From: an uncultured Bacteroidales bacterium
GTDB lineage: Bacteria > Bacteroidota > Bacteroidia > Bacteroidales > Paludibacteraceae
DNA length: 59,873 nucleotides
Assembly (NCBI GenBank): GCA_900316845.1
Contig: ONEG01000012.1
Coordinates: forward strand, 1-59,873
Direction: 5' to 3'
The notes beneath the pieces are model-generated. The model saw nothing but the letters and a program-made list of their open reading frames with translations. It was not told where the DNA came from and made no database searches. The translations under genes were made by a program, and so were the position numbers. Shown piece by piece: positions 50,692 through 59,873 of the stretch (positions are counted from its first letter, which is position 1; each line of letters begins with the position of its first letter).

Positions 50692-52701
50692 ATGAACCAA
50701 ACACAGTTAATGAATCGCGCAGCGGATAACATTCGTATCCTGGCTGCCGCAGCAGTAGAAAAAGCAAAGAGTGGTCACCCGGGCGGAGCTATGGGTGGCG
50801 CAGACTTCATCAACGTCCTCTTTAGCGAGTTCTTGGAATACGATCCGGAGAATCCGGGTTGGGAAGCGCGTGACCGTTTCTTCCTCGACCCCGGACACAT
50901 GGCTCCGATGCTTTACGGGCAGCTCTGTCTGGCAGGCAAGTTCACGCTCGAAGACCTCAAGAATCTACGTCAATGGGGCTCGGTTACACCCGGACACCCG
51001 GAGCGAGAGATAGAGCGAATGATTGAGAATACCTCCGGTCCGCTTGGTCAGGGACACACCTTCGCTGTAGGAGCAGCTATTGCTGCAAAATGGTTCAACC
51101 AGCGCTATGGTGAGATTCATAACCCGACCATCTATGCCTTCATCTCGGATGGTGGCGTGCAGGAAGAGATCTCGCAGGGCGCAGGTCGTCTCGCAGGACA
51201 CCTCGGACTCGACAACCTCGTCATGTTCTATGACTCCAATGCCATCCAGCTCTCCACGGGTTGCAGCGAAGTGACATCCGAAGATGTAGCCGCCAAATAC
51301 AAAGCCTGGGGATGGTACGTGCAGGAGATCCCGGGCAACGACCCTGACGCTATCCGCGAAGCGCTCATCAAAGCGAAAGCGCACAAAGGCGAACCGTCGC
51401 TCATCATCGGTCATACAACCATGGGCAAAGGCTGCGTGACGGCAGAAGGGGCTAACTGGGAAGGCAAATGTTCGACCCACGGCGCACCGCTCTCCAAGGC
51501 CGGAGCATCCTTCGAGAAGACCATCGAGCACCTCGGCGGCAATCCCGAAGACCCGTTCCAGATCTTCCCGGAAGTAAAGAAACTGTACGACGACCGCGCA
51601 GCTGAATTGCGCGACTTGTGCAACAAGAAATACGAGGCTTACTACGAGAGGAAACAAGCGAACCCGCTCGCTGCCAACGAATACGAGACCTTCATGTCCG
51701 GCGAGACGCCCTGCATCGACTGGTCTCTCATCCAGCAAAAACCCGGAGCGGCTACCCGTAACGCTTCCGCAACCGTCCTCAGCCATCTGGCAGAGAACGT
51801 GGGTAATATGATTGTTTCTTCTGCTGACCTCTCGAACTCCGACAAGACCGACGGTTTCCTCAAAAAAACGCACGCCTTCAAGAAAGGCGATTTCAGCGGT
51901 CAGTTCCTGCAAGCCGGCGTGTCCGAACTCACCATGGCGTGCGTCATGATCGGTATGGCGCTTCACGGCGGAATCATCCCTGCCTGCGGTACGTTCTTTG
52001 TCTTCAGCGATTACATGAAACCTGCGGTTCGTATGGCGGCACTTATGGAACTGCCGGTGAAATTCATCTGGTCGCACGACGCTTTCCGTGTCGGCGAAGA
52101 TGGTCCGACGCACGAGCCGGTAGAGCAAGAAGCACAGATCCGCCTCATGGAGAAACTCCATAACCACAGCGGAAAACCGTCGATGCTCGTTCTCCGTCCG
52201 GCGGACGCCGAAGAGACGACCCTTGCTTGGCGTTTAGCTATGGAGAACAACGACACGCCTACTGCGCTCATCCTCAGCCGTCAGGACATTGCTCCGGTTC
52301 CCAACGTTAACCTCGAAGGCTTCCGCAAAGGTGCATACATCGTTTCGAAAGACGAGAACCCGCAAGTTGTATTGTTAGCTTCGGGAAGCGAAGTAAGTAC
52401 GTTATTAAGTGGCGCCGAACTCCTCCGTAAAGAGGGAATCCGCTTGCAGATCGTCAGCGTTCCGTCCGAAGGCCTCTTCCGCCAGCAACCGCAGGAATAC
52501 CAAGACTCCGTCCTGCCGAAAGGTATCAAGCGTTTCGGTATGACCGCAGGCTTATCTTGCACATTGGAATCCCTCGTGGGCGAAAACGGCGCGATCTGGG
52601 GTCTCAACTCCTTCGGCTTCTCCGCTCCGTACAAGGTCCTCGACGAGAAACTCGGCTTCACCGCCCAGAACGTCTACGAGCAAGTCAAGAAGTTGCTATA
52701 A
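50692..52701 (+). CDS. tkt: Transketolase
   Basis: 669 residues; thiamine-diphosphate enzyme moving two-carbon units in the pentose phosphate pathway. KSGHPGGAMGGADF, ISDGGVQEEISQGAGRLAGH, HTTMGKG and SHDAFRVGEDGPTHEPVEQ mark it. No consensus promoter found in the upstream gap. A BRO-type pseudogene begins 9 bases after its stop. Confidence 0.97.
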   Translation: MNQTQLMNRAADNIRILAAAAVEKAKSGHPGGAMGGADFINVLFSEFLEYDPENPGWEARDRFFLDPGHMAPMLYGQLCLAGKFTLEDLKNLRQWGSVTPGHPEREIERMIENTSGPLGQGHTFAVGAAIAAKWFNQRYGEIHNPTIYAFISDGGVQEEISQGAGRLAGHLGLDNLVMFYDSNAIQLSTGCSEVTSEDVAAKYKAWGWYVQEIPGNDPDAIREALIKAKAHKGEPSLIIGHTTMGKGCVTAEGANWEGKCSTHGAPLSKAGASFEKTIEHLGGNPEDPFQIFPEVKKLYDDRAAELRDLCNKKYEAYYERKQANPLAANEYETFMSGETPCIDWSLIQQKPGAATRNASATVLSHLAENVGNMIVSSADLSNSDKTDGFLKKTHAFKKGDFSGQFLQAGVSELTMACVMIGMALHGGIIPACGTFFVFSDYMKPAVRMAALMELPVKFIWSHDAFRVGEDGPTHEPVEQEAQIRLMEKLHNHSGKPSMLVLRPADAEETTLAWRLAMENNDTPTALILSRQDIAPVPNVNLEGFRKGAYIVSKDENPQVVLLASGSEVSTLLSGAELLRKEGIRLQIVSVPSEGLFRQQPQEYQDSVLPKGIKRFGMTAGLSCTLESLVGENGAIWGLNSFGFSAPYKVLDEKLGFTAQNVYEQVKKLL

Positions 52702-52709
52702 ACGGAACT

Positions 52710-53185
52710 ATGGACGATAATTTTGCCATACAACTCTTTGAAGGAAAGCGTGTCCGCATCGTCTGGGATGCAGAGCAAGAAAAGTACTATTTCTCTATTG
52801 TGGATATAGTACAGGTATTGACGGATAGTGCCGATGCCAAGCAATACATTAAGAAAATGCGCGCACGTGATCCGGAATTAGATTCCAAGTGGGGTACAAT
52901 TTGTACCCCTGTTGAAATGAGAGCTTTTGATGGAAAACGGAGAAAAGTTCAAGCCGCTGATTTACAAGGTATTTTCCGTCTCATCCAGTCTATCCCATCT
53001 AAGAAATCGGAGCCTGTCAAACAGCCAAAGAAGGTGGCGAGGTCGCTCGCAACGCCCGTGCAGACATTGAGAGTCGTTTAGGTCATTCCGTCATCTCATC
53101 CGAACGCGCTTCGGACCACATCCGTCCTATAGAAGAAAAAGGCAAAGCAGAAGAATTACCGTTCGAGAATAAGGAAGATAAATGA
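52710..53185 (+). pseudogene. BRO-family phage antirepressor-like gene with internal deletion and frameshift
   Basis: From 52710 it encodes a BRO-N domain (FAIQLFEGKRVRIVWDAEQE, FSIVDIVQVLTDS, FRLIQSIPSKKSEPVK). The frame then runs into an unrelated tail and stops at 53081. The +1 frame from about 53030 encodes GGEVARNARADIESRLGHSV followed by ISSERASDHI, the usual C terminus of the same family, up to TGA at 53183-53185. Intact relatives, as I recall them, have some 130 more residues between these parts. So the middle was deleted and the two ends are out of frame. Intact members occur in prophages and in chromosomal Bacteroidales loci. Confidence 0.8.
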
Positions 53186-53254
53186 AGACCAATAGGCAAA
53201 TATAAAAATTTTGGTCTTAGAATGTAGAAAGCAAACGTATATTGAAAGCATAAA

Positions 53255-53526
53255 TAACCGTCCACTCTCCGAGACGTAAAAGATGGAGAAAGACAAGCGC
53301 AAAGCGTTGCGCTAATTAAATAAAAGCAAAGCATTACTATTATTTCGCGTTCAAGAAAAAGCCTGAGAAACTGATTCTTAAAATCGGAATAAAGTGTTCA
53401 CATTCGTCTGTGGACTTGACTAAAATGCAATAGTAATCCATTTAGGTGTGGATTATTCTATGCATTTTAGCGGGTTTATTTCTCAGGCTTCCCGTGAACG
53501 CGAATAGAGGTTCACACCTTTTTTGT
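53255..53526 (+). ncRNA. Structured RNA element B upstream of the acyltransferase gene
   Basis: Same plan as element A. TCTCC 53266-53270 pairs with GGAGA 53285-53289 around a 14-nt loop with ACGTAAAA at the same offset; AGCGCAA 53296-53302 with TTGCGCT 53307-53313, loop AGCG; CGCGTTC 53346-53352 with GAACGCG 53496-53502; GCCTGAGAAA 53361-53370 with TTTCTCAGGC 53479-53488; CTAAAATGCA 53420-53429 with TGCATTTTAG 53461-53470, extended by about ten more pairs. AGGTGTG 53444-53450 and TATTC 53454-53458 are complementary to CACACCT 53513-53519 and GAATA 53502-53506, next to the T-tract. No consensus promoter is seen at its 5' end. Confidence 0.8.
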
Positions 53527-53536
53527 TCCCTAAACG

Positions 53537-53568
53537 ATTGATAGTAAGCACATCAAATTACTATCAAT
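53537..53568 (+). promoter_or_regulatory. Hairpin overlapping the acyltransferase start codon
   Basis: ATTGATAGTAA (53537-53547) pairs perfectly with TTACTATCAAT (53558-53568). The first two bases of the ATG (53567) are in the stem. It corresponds to the hairpin before the methylase gene. Confidence 0.75.
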
Positions 53569-54637
53569 GGATCACAACAAACTATATTTACCGGGACTAA
53601 ACGGTATTCGCGCAGTTGCAGCTATTACGGTATTATTTGGGCACATGTGGGCTCCGTTCGGAAACTGGGGAGTAACTCCTCCGTGGAATATTCCGTGGCC
53701 GGATGGCCCTGTAACTACCTTTTTTGTTATCAGCGGTTTCCTAATTACTTATCTGTTAATGAACGAAATAGGTAAGACGAACGACGTAAGCATCCCTAAA
53801 TTTTACATGCGTCGTATTCTGCGTATTTGGCCTTTGTATTACACCTATTTGGCGCTCGCGCTATTAGCCACATGGCTCTTTCATGACGAAATCAATAATG
53901 CCGCATGGTTCTATACGTTCTTCTCCGGTAATATATCTCACGCTATCGGATTAGGCATTATTCCTCTCTTTCATTTCTGGAGTTTGGGAGTAGAAGAGCA
54001 GTATTATCTTTGGTATCCATGGATGGTCAAATATAGCAAGAAACGCGTCCTCTCCTTTGTAACTATTCTGTTTGTCTGTTGGTTTGTGGCAAAATTGGCG
54101 GCATATATTTTCCTCGGTAAAGGTTTGACTTATCGCATATTAGGCGTGACTCAGTTTGATTGTATGATGTTGGGTGCGATGGGAGCAATCATGTATTATC
54201 GCAAAACGGAATGGTTCTGTAAGTTGTGTTCAAATCGTTTTGTAGCCATAGTATCATGGGGATTATTTTTCACTTCGGGCTTGTATGCGGATTTTATACC
54301 ATCTCCTGTGCGTAATGAATTTATTGCGTTCATTTCGTTACTTGTCATTATGGCAGGATTGTTGCGCAAACCTATCTTGGAAAATCGTGTTATGAACTAT
54401 TTAGGGCAAATTTCGTACGGCATTTATGTTATTCATCCCTTGTTGTTATATGTGTTAACGCGTCTTATCAGACCGACAGATTATCTATCGAACGATGTCG
54501 CATCCGTAGTTATTTTTATCACTATGACCATTTTGACAATCGTTCTTGCGTGTCTATCGTATAAATTCTTTGAAATGCCTTTCTTACGTTTGAAAAGTAA
54601 GTTTAGTGTTGTGCAAAGTACCAATTCCAAAGAATAA
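53567..54637 (+). CDS. Acyltransferase 3 family membrane protein
   Basis: 356 residues, about ten membrane segments. YLPGLNGIRAVAAITVLFGH (His at residue 26) is the family's N-terminal signature; FYMRRILRIWPLYY and SLGVEEQYYLWYPWMV follow. Members O-acetylate surface polysaccharides such as O-antigen. The gene is A+T-rich compared with tkt and leuS, suggesting transfer. It lies alone behind structured RNA B. The start is fixed by the family's N terminus. Confidence 0.9.
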   Translation: MDHNKLYLPGLNGIRAVAAITVLFGHMWAPFGNWGVTPPWNIPWPDGPVTTFFVISGFLITYLLMNEIGKTNDVSIPKFYMRRILRIWPLYYTYLALALLATWLFHDEINNAAWFYTFFSGNISHAIGLGIIPLFHFWSLGVEEQYYLWYPWMVKYSKKRVLSFVTILFVCWFVAKLAAYIFLGKGLTYRILGVTQFDCMMLGAMGAIMYYRKTEWFCKLCSNRFVAIVSWGLFFTSGLYADFIPSPVRNEFIAFISLLVIMAGLLRKPILENRVMNYLGQISYGIYVIHPLLLYVLTRLIRPTDYLSNDVASVVIFITMTILTIVLACLSYKFFEMPFLRLKSKFSVVQSTNSKE

Positions 54638-54848
54638 ACCTTTCAATTTCATTCCATTTAGGCGACCATCTCGCGACCATCGTGGACGAGACCGTACAAT
54701 GCCTATACCACAAGTCCAGAAAAAAGGTAAAAAGTCAAAAGTATGCGATTCCCTAAAACCATAGACATTCGTCCTGAAAAAGTTGACAATCATCCTGCAT
54801 TAGTTGACTCCTAGGGCAAGTTTCTATGCTGCAAAAGTTGCCGCAAAC

Positions 54849-54976
54849 ATTCACAGATTCACTAATTCACACATCCGTGTGGCTTCATAAAATACCTATA
54901 ATAATATAATATTATATTATATATTATCTACTGAAGAGGAACACAAAATTATGTGTGAATCTGTGAATGAGTGAAT
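54849..54976. repeat. Inverted pair of octamer arrays around an A+T-rich core
   Basis: ATTCACAG, ATTCACTA, ATTCACAC (54849-54872) face GTGTGAAT, CTGTGAAT, GAGTGAAT (54953-54976). The A+T core between them is itself near-palindromic, so the whole can fold as a large cruciform. Confidence 0.8.
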
Positions 54977-55134
54977 CTTAATTATTGGAACCTTTCAACA
55001 TCGGTCCAACATCGTTCCAAATAGCAGACCTTACGCTGACGTTGCGCAGAGGTTAGAGGGATGGTGGTGTAGCGTACGAATCTTAATAATCGTACATTTT
55101 TCGGAGTAAAAATGGGCGATTATGAACAGGTTTA

Positions 55135-55183
55135 AAGTCTTACTTAACTCTTATTTAGGTCTTATTTTAGTCTTACTTGACTC
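55135..55183. repeat. 11-12-bp repeats (AGTCTTACTT type)
   Basis: Units AAGTCTTACTT, AACTCTTATTT, AGGTCTTATTTT, AGTCTTACTTG. Related to the array at 42623-42666. Confidence 0.8.
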
Positions 55184-55247
55184 CGACATGTCCAAAATCT
55201 TAATAACAGGAAACTTTTTAGGGCAACAGGCGGATAAAAAACGGGAC

Positions 55248-55285
55248 AGTGACGTACGTAATGGTAACGAGATGGTAACGGGAAT
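55248..55285. repeat. Dispersed repeat, copy 2 (inverted)
   Basis: ACGTACGTAATGGTAACG then AGATGGTAACGGGAAT; its reverse complement matches 33406-33444 with about three mismatches. Confidence 0.8.
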
Positions 55286-55361
55286 GAAGGCTAAATAGAG
55301 GCTAATTGAAGAATAAACGGAGGCTAAATACACGCAAAAAATCTACAAAATTCCTATACTT

Positions 55362-55393
55362 CTTGCATATGTCAAAAAAAAGTTGTACCTTTG
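55362..55393 (+). promoter_or_regulatory. Promoter of the DUF4143 ATPase gene
   Basis: CTTGCATATGTCAAAA from 55362, TACCTTTG at 55386-55393, spacing 24. Confidence 0.85.
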
Positions 55394-55447
55394 CACTCGA
55401 AATTTTTGTGGAAATACACAATTTTTTAGAAAGCAAATCATTCTGTT

Positions 55448-56704
55448 ATGCAAATTAATAGAGATAAATATCTGCAGCAACTCGTTCATGCATGCGGGAA
55501 TCAGATGATTAAAGTGATAACCGGCATGCGCAGATGCGGTAAATCTTACCTGTTATTCACCTTGTTCCATAACTACCTATTGGAGAAAGGAGTAGATTCT
55601 TCCCATTTGATAGAGGTTGATTTGGAAGACCGTTTAAACAAAACACTCCGTAATCCTGACACACTACTGGAGTATATCTACTCTCGCATAACAGATGACG
55701 GACATTATTATGTAATGCTGGACGAAGTGCAGATGGTTAGCGAATTCGAAGATGTCCTCAATAGTTTTCTCAAGAAGAGCAATGTAGATGTATTTGTCAC
55801 CGGCAGTAACGCACGCTTCCTAAGCAAAGATGTCATTACTGAGTTTAGAGGTCGAGGCGATGAGATCCGTGTTCATCCTCTTTCTTTCCGAGAGTTTGCA
55901 GATTTCCATCAAGGGGATATGGTGGATTTGTTAAACGAATACATGTTGTATGGCGGCTTGCCGCAGGTCGTCCTTGAGACGGATGCAGAAAAGAAAAAAT
56001 CTTACCTGCTTCAGCAGTTTACGCATACATATTTACGTGACATCCGTGAGCGATATACGATTCTAAACGATGATGACCTTAGCGAATTGGTTAGCACTTT
56101 AGCTTCTTCGATAGGCTGCATGACAAATCCCAGCAAATTGGTAAACACGTTCCATTCCGTTAAGAAAAGTAGCATTTCTTTTGAGACGGTAGCCAAGTAT
56201 TTGAGTTATTTAGAGGATGCGTTTATGATAGAACGCTCTATCCGCTATGATATCAAAGGCCGCAAATATATTGATACCCCCTATAAATTCTATTTTGAGG
56301 ATTTGGGATTGCGTAATGCACGTATCGGTTTCCGCCAATACGAAGAAGGACATCTGATGGAAAACCTCATTTATAATGAATTGAGAATGCTGGGATATAC
56401 GGTAGATGTCGGACAAGTAGTTGTAGAGCAAAAAGATGAGGACGGGAAGCGCAAACGTCAGACTTTTGAGGTGGATTTTGTATGCAATAAGGGCTATTCC
56501 CGGGTATATATTCAATCTGCATATAAACTTCAAAACGAAGACAAATATCGCCAAGAGATAAATTCCCTGACTCGTCTATCGGATGGTTTTCGCCGTGTAG
56601 TCATTTCCGGTATGTTGGAACCCACGCACATGGATGACAAAGGGATATATTTTGTTAATGTGTATGATTTCCTCCGCAACCCAGCAGCGTATATTGATAA
56701 CTAA
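55448..56704 (+). CDS. AAA (AAA_14) ATP-binding protein with DUF4143
   Basis: 418 residues. Walker A is GMRRCGKSYLL (residues 26-36) and the Walker B-like segment YYVMLDEVQ follows. GSNARFLSKDVITEFRGRGD and PLSFREFADF are typical of the AAA_14 domain. The C-terminal DUF4143 part, EVDFVCNKG within it, has a nuclease-like fold pattern (ExD). Such proteins are abundant in Bacteroidales and their role is unknown; links to mobile or defence DNA have been suggested. A+T-rich, own promoter and terminator. Confidence 0.88.
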   Translation: MQINRDKYLQQLVHACGNQMIKVITGMRRCGKSYLLFTLFHNYLLEKGVDSSHLIEVDLEDRLNKTLRNPDTLLEYIYSRITDDGHYYVMLDEVQMVSEFEDVLNSFLKKSNVDVFVTGSNARFLSKDVITEFRGRGDEIRVHPLSFREFADFHQGDMVDLLNEYMLYGGLPQVVLETDAEKKKSYLLQQFTHTYLRDIRERYTILNDDDLSELVSTLASSIGCMTNPSKLVNTFHSVKKSSISFETVAKYLSYLEDAFMIERSIRYDIKGRKYIDTPYKFYFEDLGLRNARIGFRQYEEGHLMENLIYNELRMLGYTVDVGQVVVEQKDEDGKRKRQTFEVDFVCNKGYSRVYIQSAYKLQNEDKYRQEINSLTRLSDGFRRVVISGMLEPTHMDDKGIYFVNVYDFLRNPAAYIDN

Positions 56705-56728
56705 AAAGCTTTTAATTCTCCATACATT

Positions 56729-56756
56729 CCGCCTGTATGCGCAGGCAGATTTTTTG
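56729..56756 (+). terminator. Terminator of the DUF4143 ATPase gene
   Basis: GCCTG (56731-56735), loop TATGCG, CAGGC (56742-56746), then AGATTTTTT. Confidence 0.8.
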
Positions 56757-56784
56757 ATAGAAAGGCAAAAAAAATGTCCGAACG

Positions 56785-56816
56785 CTTGCGTATGTCAAAA
56801 ATAAGTAGTACCTTTG
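56785..56816 (+). promoter_or_regulatory. Promoter of leuS
   Basis: CTTGCGTATGTCAAAA from 56785, TACCTTTG at 56809-56816, spacing 24. Confidence 0.85.
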
Positions 56817-56853
56817 CAGTCGCAAAGGTCAATGAGAAAATGATCCAATGACC

Positions 56854-56902
56854 AAATCGTAAATAAATCATACATCGTAAATTTGTAAATCGTAAATTAT
56901 AT
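56854..56902. repeat. AAATCGT-type repeats in the leuS leader
   Basis: AAATCGT, AAATAAATC, ATACATCGT, AAATTTGT, AAATCGT, AAATTAT, period 7-9, ending four bases before the leuS ATG. Confidence 0.8.
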
Positions 56903-56905
56903 TAT

Positions 56906-59707
56906 ATGGAATACAACTTTAGTGAGATTGAGAAAAAGTGGCAAAAAGCGTGGGAGGAGAACGGCGTTTATACCGTTTCCAATGAATCCGACAAGCCGCA
57001 CTACTATGTGTTGGATATGTTCCCTTATCCTTCGGGAGCGGGATTGCATGTCGGTCACCCGTTAGGCTACATCGCCAGTGATATTTACAGCCGTTACAAA
57101 CGGTTGAAGGGCTTTAATGTGTTGCACCCGATGGGTTTTGACTCCTATGGTCTGCCGGCAGAACAGTACGCTATTCAGACCGGTCAACACCCGGAGAAAA
57201 CGACGTTTGAGAACATCGACCGCTATATATCGCAGCTCAAGAAAATCGGTTTCTGCTACGACTGGAACCGCGAGGTGCGCACGTGCGATCCGGCGTTCTA
57301 TAAATGGACCCAGTGGGCGTTCGTGCAGATGTTCAACAGCTATTTCGACCCCAAGACGCAGAAAGCGCAGCCTATCAGCAAACTGATTGCGGAGTTCGAG
57401 GCAAATGACCCGAAATGGGCGACGCTTTCCGAGCGCGAGAAACAAGAGCGGTTGATGAATTACCGTATCGCTTATCTCGCCGACACGAAAGTGAACTGGT
57501 GTCCGAAACTCGGAACCGTGCTCGCCAATGATGAGGTGAGCGAGGGTTTGAGCGTTCGCGGCGGTTATCCGGTGGAGCAGCGTGTGATGCGTCAGTGGTG
57601 TCTGCACGTGAGTGCGTATGCAGGCCGTCTGTTGGAGGGTCTGGACCGCATCGATTGGACCGAGAGCCTCAAAGAGACCCAGCGTAACTGGATCGGTCGA
57701 AGCGAAGGAGCAGAGATGCAGTTTGCCGTGAAAGGGCAAGACGCGCCGTTCACCATCTTCACGACCCGTGCAGATACGGTGTTTGGCGTGACATTTATGG
57801 TTCTTGCGCCGGAGAGCGAGTATGTACAAAGGGTTGTAACTCCAGAGCAGAAAGCGGAAGTGGATGCCTATCTGGCGCGATGCAAGAACCGTACGGAACG
57901 TGAGCGTATCGCAGATAGAAAAGTGACGGGTGTGTTCACCGGCTCGTACGCCATCAATCCGCTCACGCAGGGCGAGATACCTATTTATATCTCCGATTAT
58001 GTGCTCGCGGGCTACGGAACAGGTGCAATCATGGCGGTTCCGGCGCACGACAGCCGCGACTACGCGTTTGCGAAACATTTCAATCTGCCGATCATTCCGC
58101 TGATCGAAGGCGCAGACGTTTCCGAGGAGTCGTTCGACGCCAAAGAAGGCAAGATGATTAACTCCGGTTTCCTCAACGGCATGGAAGTCAAGGATGCTAT
58201 TCAGGCGATGAAGGAATATATCACGAATACCGGTATCGGTCGCGTGAAAGTGAACTATCGTCTCCGCGACGCGATCTTCTCGCGCCAGCGTTACTGGGGC
58301 GAACCGTTCCCTGTGTATTACAAGGACGGTATGCCCTATACCCTGCCGGAAGACAAGTTACCGCTGGAGTTGCCGGAAGTAAGTGCTTTCCTGCCGACCG
58401 AGACAGGCGAGCCACCGTTGGGCAACGCCGCAGTCTGGGCATGGGATGAAGCGAACCGCAAGGTGGTAGACAAATCGCTGATTGACAACAAGACCGTCTT
58501 CCCCTTGGAGCTCTGCACGATGCCGGGCTTTGCCGGTTCGTCGGCCTATTATCTGAGATATATGGATCCGCATAACGACGAGGCGCTCGTGGGCAAACAG
58601 GCCAACGACTACTGGCGTCAGGTGGATCTCTATTTGGGTGGTTCGGAGCACGCAACGGGACACTTGATCTATTCTCGTTTCTGGAATAAGTTCCTCTATG
58701 ACCTCGGCTATATATGCGAGGACGAACCGTTCAAGAAACTCATCAACCAAGGTATGATTCAGGGCCGTTCGAACTTCGTCTATCGCTATATAGGCGAAGG
58801 CGCGACGGGCAACCTCTATATCAGTTACAACCTCATCGAGAACCCCGAATACAAGGACAAAGTGCAGCCGATTCACGTAAACGTGAATATCGTCAACAAC
58901 GACGTGCTGGACATCAACGCTTTCCGCGCATGGATGCCGGAGTTCAAGAACGCCGAATTCGTCTTTGCGGATGGTACTTCGTCCGAGCTAACGGGCTACA
59001 CCGCCGGTGCAAAACAGTACATCTGCGGCTGGGCGGTTGAGAAGATGAGTAAGTCCATGTTCAATGTGGTTAATCCGGATGACGTGATTTCCAAGTTCGG
59101 CGCCGACACGCTGCGTCTGTATGAGATGTTCCTCGGTCCGTTGGAGATGTCCAAACCGTGGGACACGAACGGTATCGACGGCGTACACCGTTTCCTCAAA
59201 CGTCTCTGGAATATGTACGAGACAATCACCGACGAAGAGCCGACGAAAGAAGAGCTCCGCAGCCTGCATAAGCTCATTAAGAAGATCACGTGGGACATCG
59301 AGAACTTCTCGTTCAATACTTCTATTCCGGCGTTCATGATTGCGCAGAACGAACTGTCCGCACTCAAGTGCAACAAGCGCGCGATTTTAGAGCCGATTGC
59401 GGTTCTTCTCGCACCGTACGCTCCGCATATTGCTGAAGAAGCATGGCATCGTTGCGGCAATGAGAGTTTTGTGGTGAATGCCGAATGGCCGGAGTGCAAC
59501 GAGGCGTACTTGGTTGAGGATACGCAGAAATACCCTGTGCAGTTCAACGGCAAGGTGCGTTTCACGCTCGAGTGCCCGAAAGACACGCCGAAAGAAGAAG
59601 TGGAGAAACTTGTTCTTGCGCACGAAGACACATCCAAATATCTCGCCGGTAACACTCCCAAGAAGATCATCGTCGTTCCCGGCAGGATTGTCAACATTGT
59701 GATGTAA
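56906..59707 (+). CDS. leuS: Leucyl-tRNA synthetase
   Basis: 933 residues, class I. The HIGH region reads [16 protein letters not shown] (residues 37-52), the CP1 editing domain includes [14 protein letters not shown] and [18 protein letters not shown], and KMSKS is at 713-717. [16 protein letters not shown] is also diagnostic. It charges tRNA-Leu and hydrolyses mischarged products. Length is at the upper normal range for Bacteroidota. Confidence 0.98.
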   Translation: MEYNFSEIEKKWQKAWEENGVYTVSNESDKPHYYVLDMFPYPSGAGLHVGHPLGYIASDIYSRYKRLKGFNVLHPMGFDSYGLPAEQYAIQTGQHPEKTTFENIDRYISQLKKIGFCYDWNREVRTCDPAFYKWTQWAFVQMFNSYFDPKTQKAQPISKLIAEFEANDPKWATLSEREKQERLMNYRIAYLADTKVNWCPKLGTVLANDEVSEGLSVRGGYPVEQRVMRQWCLHVSAYAGRLLEGLDRIDWTESLKETQRNWIGRSEGAEMQFAVKGQDAPFTIFTTRADTVFGVTFMVLAPESEYVQRVVTPEQKAEVDAYLARCKNRTERERIADRKVTGVFTGSYAINPLTQGEIPIYISDYVLAGYGTGAIMAVPAHDSRDYAFAKHFNLPIIPLIEGADVSEESFDAKEGKMINSGFLNGMEVKDAIQAMKEYITNTGIGRVKVNYRLRDAIFSRQRYWGEPFPVYYKDGMPYTLPEDKLPLELPEVSAFLPTETGEPPLGNAAVWAWDEANRKVVDKSLIDNKTVFPLELCTMPGFAGSSAYYLRYMDPHNDEALVGKQANDYWRQVDLYLGGSEHATGHLIYSRFWNKFLYDLGYICEDEPFKKLINQGMIQGRSNFVYRYIGEGATGNLYISYNLIENPEYKDKVQPIHVNVNIVNNDVLDINAFRAWMPEFKNAEFVFADGTSSELTGYTAGAKQYICGWAVEKMSKSMFNVVNPDDVISKFGADTLRLYEMFLGPLEMSKPWDTNGIDGVHRFLKRLWNMYETITDEEPTKEELRSLHKLIKKITWDIENFSFNTSIPAFMIAQNELSALKCNKRAILEPIAVLLAPYAPHIAEEAWHRCGNESFVVNAEWPECNEAYLVEDTQKYPVQFNGKVRFTLECPKDTPKEEVEKLVLAHEDTSKYLAGNTPKKIIVVPGRIVNIVM

Positions 59708-59710
59708 AGA

Positions 59711-59873
59711 ATGGCAAACGAGATCGTTTTATATCAGCCTAATGAGCAGTTCCAGTTGGAGGTGCGCGTACAGAATGAAACCGTTTGGCTCAATCGTAAC
59801 CAGATGGCTCTGCTGTTTGACCGCGATGTCAAGACCATCGGCAAACACATCAACAATGCTTTACGCGAGGAAT
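59711..59873 (+). CDS. RhuM-like protein, N-terminal fragment cut by window edge
   Basis: 54 codons are visible: MANEIVLYQPNEQFQLEVRV, then NETVWLNRNQMALLFDRDVK and TIGKHINNALREE. This is the N terminus of the RhuM/virulence-associated family common on genomic islands and near restriction systems, with a helix-turn-helix-like segment. The start is 3 bases after the leuS stop. The rest is outside the window. Confidence 0.85.
   Translation, partial: MANEIVLYQPNEQFQLEVRVQNETVWLNRNQMALLFDRDVKTIGKHINNALREE

Larger units (their letters stand above)
54638..55361. other. Gene-free stretch with several repeat types
   Basis: No convincing gene. It holds: ATTCACAG octamers at 54849-54872 and their inverted counterpart GTGTGAAT at 54953-54976 around an A+T palindromic core near 54898-54928; an 11-bp array TCCAACATCGT at 54994-55026; an 11-12-bp array of AGTCTTACTT type at 55135-55183; the inverted dispersed repeat at 55248-55285; and AGGCTAAAT units near 55288-55330. 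Confidence 0.7.

Noticed and set aside
50965..52167. 400-residue open frame on the minus strand within tkt
   Set aside because: It is fully antisense to transketolase, has no recognisable motif and no promoter; G+C-rich codon use opens long shadow frames here.
1..59873. tRNA or rRNA genes
   Set aside because: I looked for T-arm signatures and conserved rRNA stretches and found none, but without a covariance search I cannot exclude a single divergent tRNA.

Overview
The window comes from a member of the Bacteroidota, most probably the order Bacteroidales. At least fifteen promoters have the phylum's TAnnTTTG -7 box. Start codons mostly lack Shine-Dalgarno sequences. Typical Bacteroidales families are present: DUF4861, a DUF6048-like protein, a WbqC-like protein, lipoprotein FKBP isomerases and surface proteins with a short C-terminal sorting-like tail. 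I see no rRNA, tRNA, CRISPR array or intact insertion sequence.

Layout. 1-4900, minus strand: an epsilon/zeta-like pair whose toxin gene carries a nonsense codon, then an operon of an alpha/beta hydrolase, an acyl-CoA-ligase-like enzyme, a nitroreductase-like lipoprotein and an FMN reductase. 4900-13400, plus: dxs, trkA-trkH, an SGNH hydrolase with an MBOAT acyltransferase (probable O-acetylation pair), and coaE. 13400-16600: structured RNA A, an EcoRI-type adenine methylase and a DUF262-HNH nuclease (predicted modification/restriction pair). 16600-33400: lipoproteins, dapB, lepB, a wbqC-like gene, ilvE, a POT transporter, rsmI, two Wzx-like flippases, ribE, two FKBP isomerases, truA, and a GH28 plus DUF4861 pectin pair. 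33400-42500, minus: a 46-residue Gly-rich peptide, a 2371-residue surface protein, and a PqqD-like protein, an S26-like peptidase and a secreted protein. 42500-53100, plus: a surface protein, rpsF-rpsR-rplI, rpmE, pnuC, an RluA-type synthase, a rhamnogalacturonan acetylesterase, two envelope proteins, tkt and a BRO-type antirepressor pseudogene. 53200-59873: structured RNA B, an acyltransferase, an AAA/DUF4143 ATPase, leuS and the start of a RhuM-like gene.

Two signals stand out. First, two unrelated accessory genes (methylase at 13804, acyltransferase at 53567) are each preceded by the same kind of roughly 280-nt structured RNA. The two RNAs differ widely in sequence but keep the same helices through compensatory changes. 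They share an identical octamer at the same place in a 14-nt loop and an identical AGCG tetraloop. Each has a T-tract end and a further hairpin whose 3' arm abuts or enters the start codon. I cannot match this RNA to a family I know.

Second, the region is strewn with short, imperfect tandem repeats of 7-11 bp units, 3-5 copies each (one of about eleven). They lie between genes, across stop and start codons, and in frame inside conserved enzymes (dxs twice, lepB, dapB, ribE, coaE, pnuC, the RluA-type gene). The same DNA repeat is read in different frames in dxs and lepB, and three unrelated proteins carry nearly the same inserted peptide, so these are DNA-level elements.
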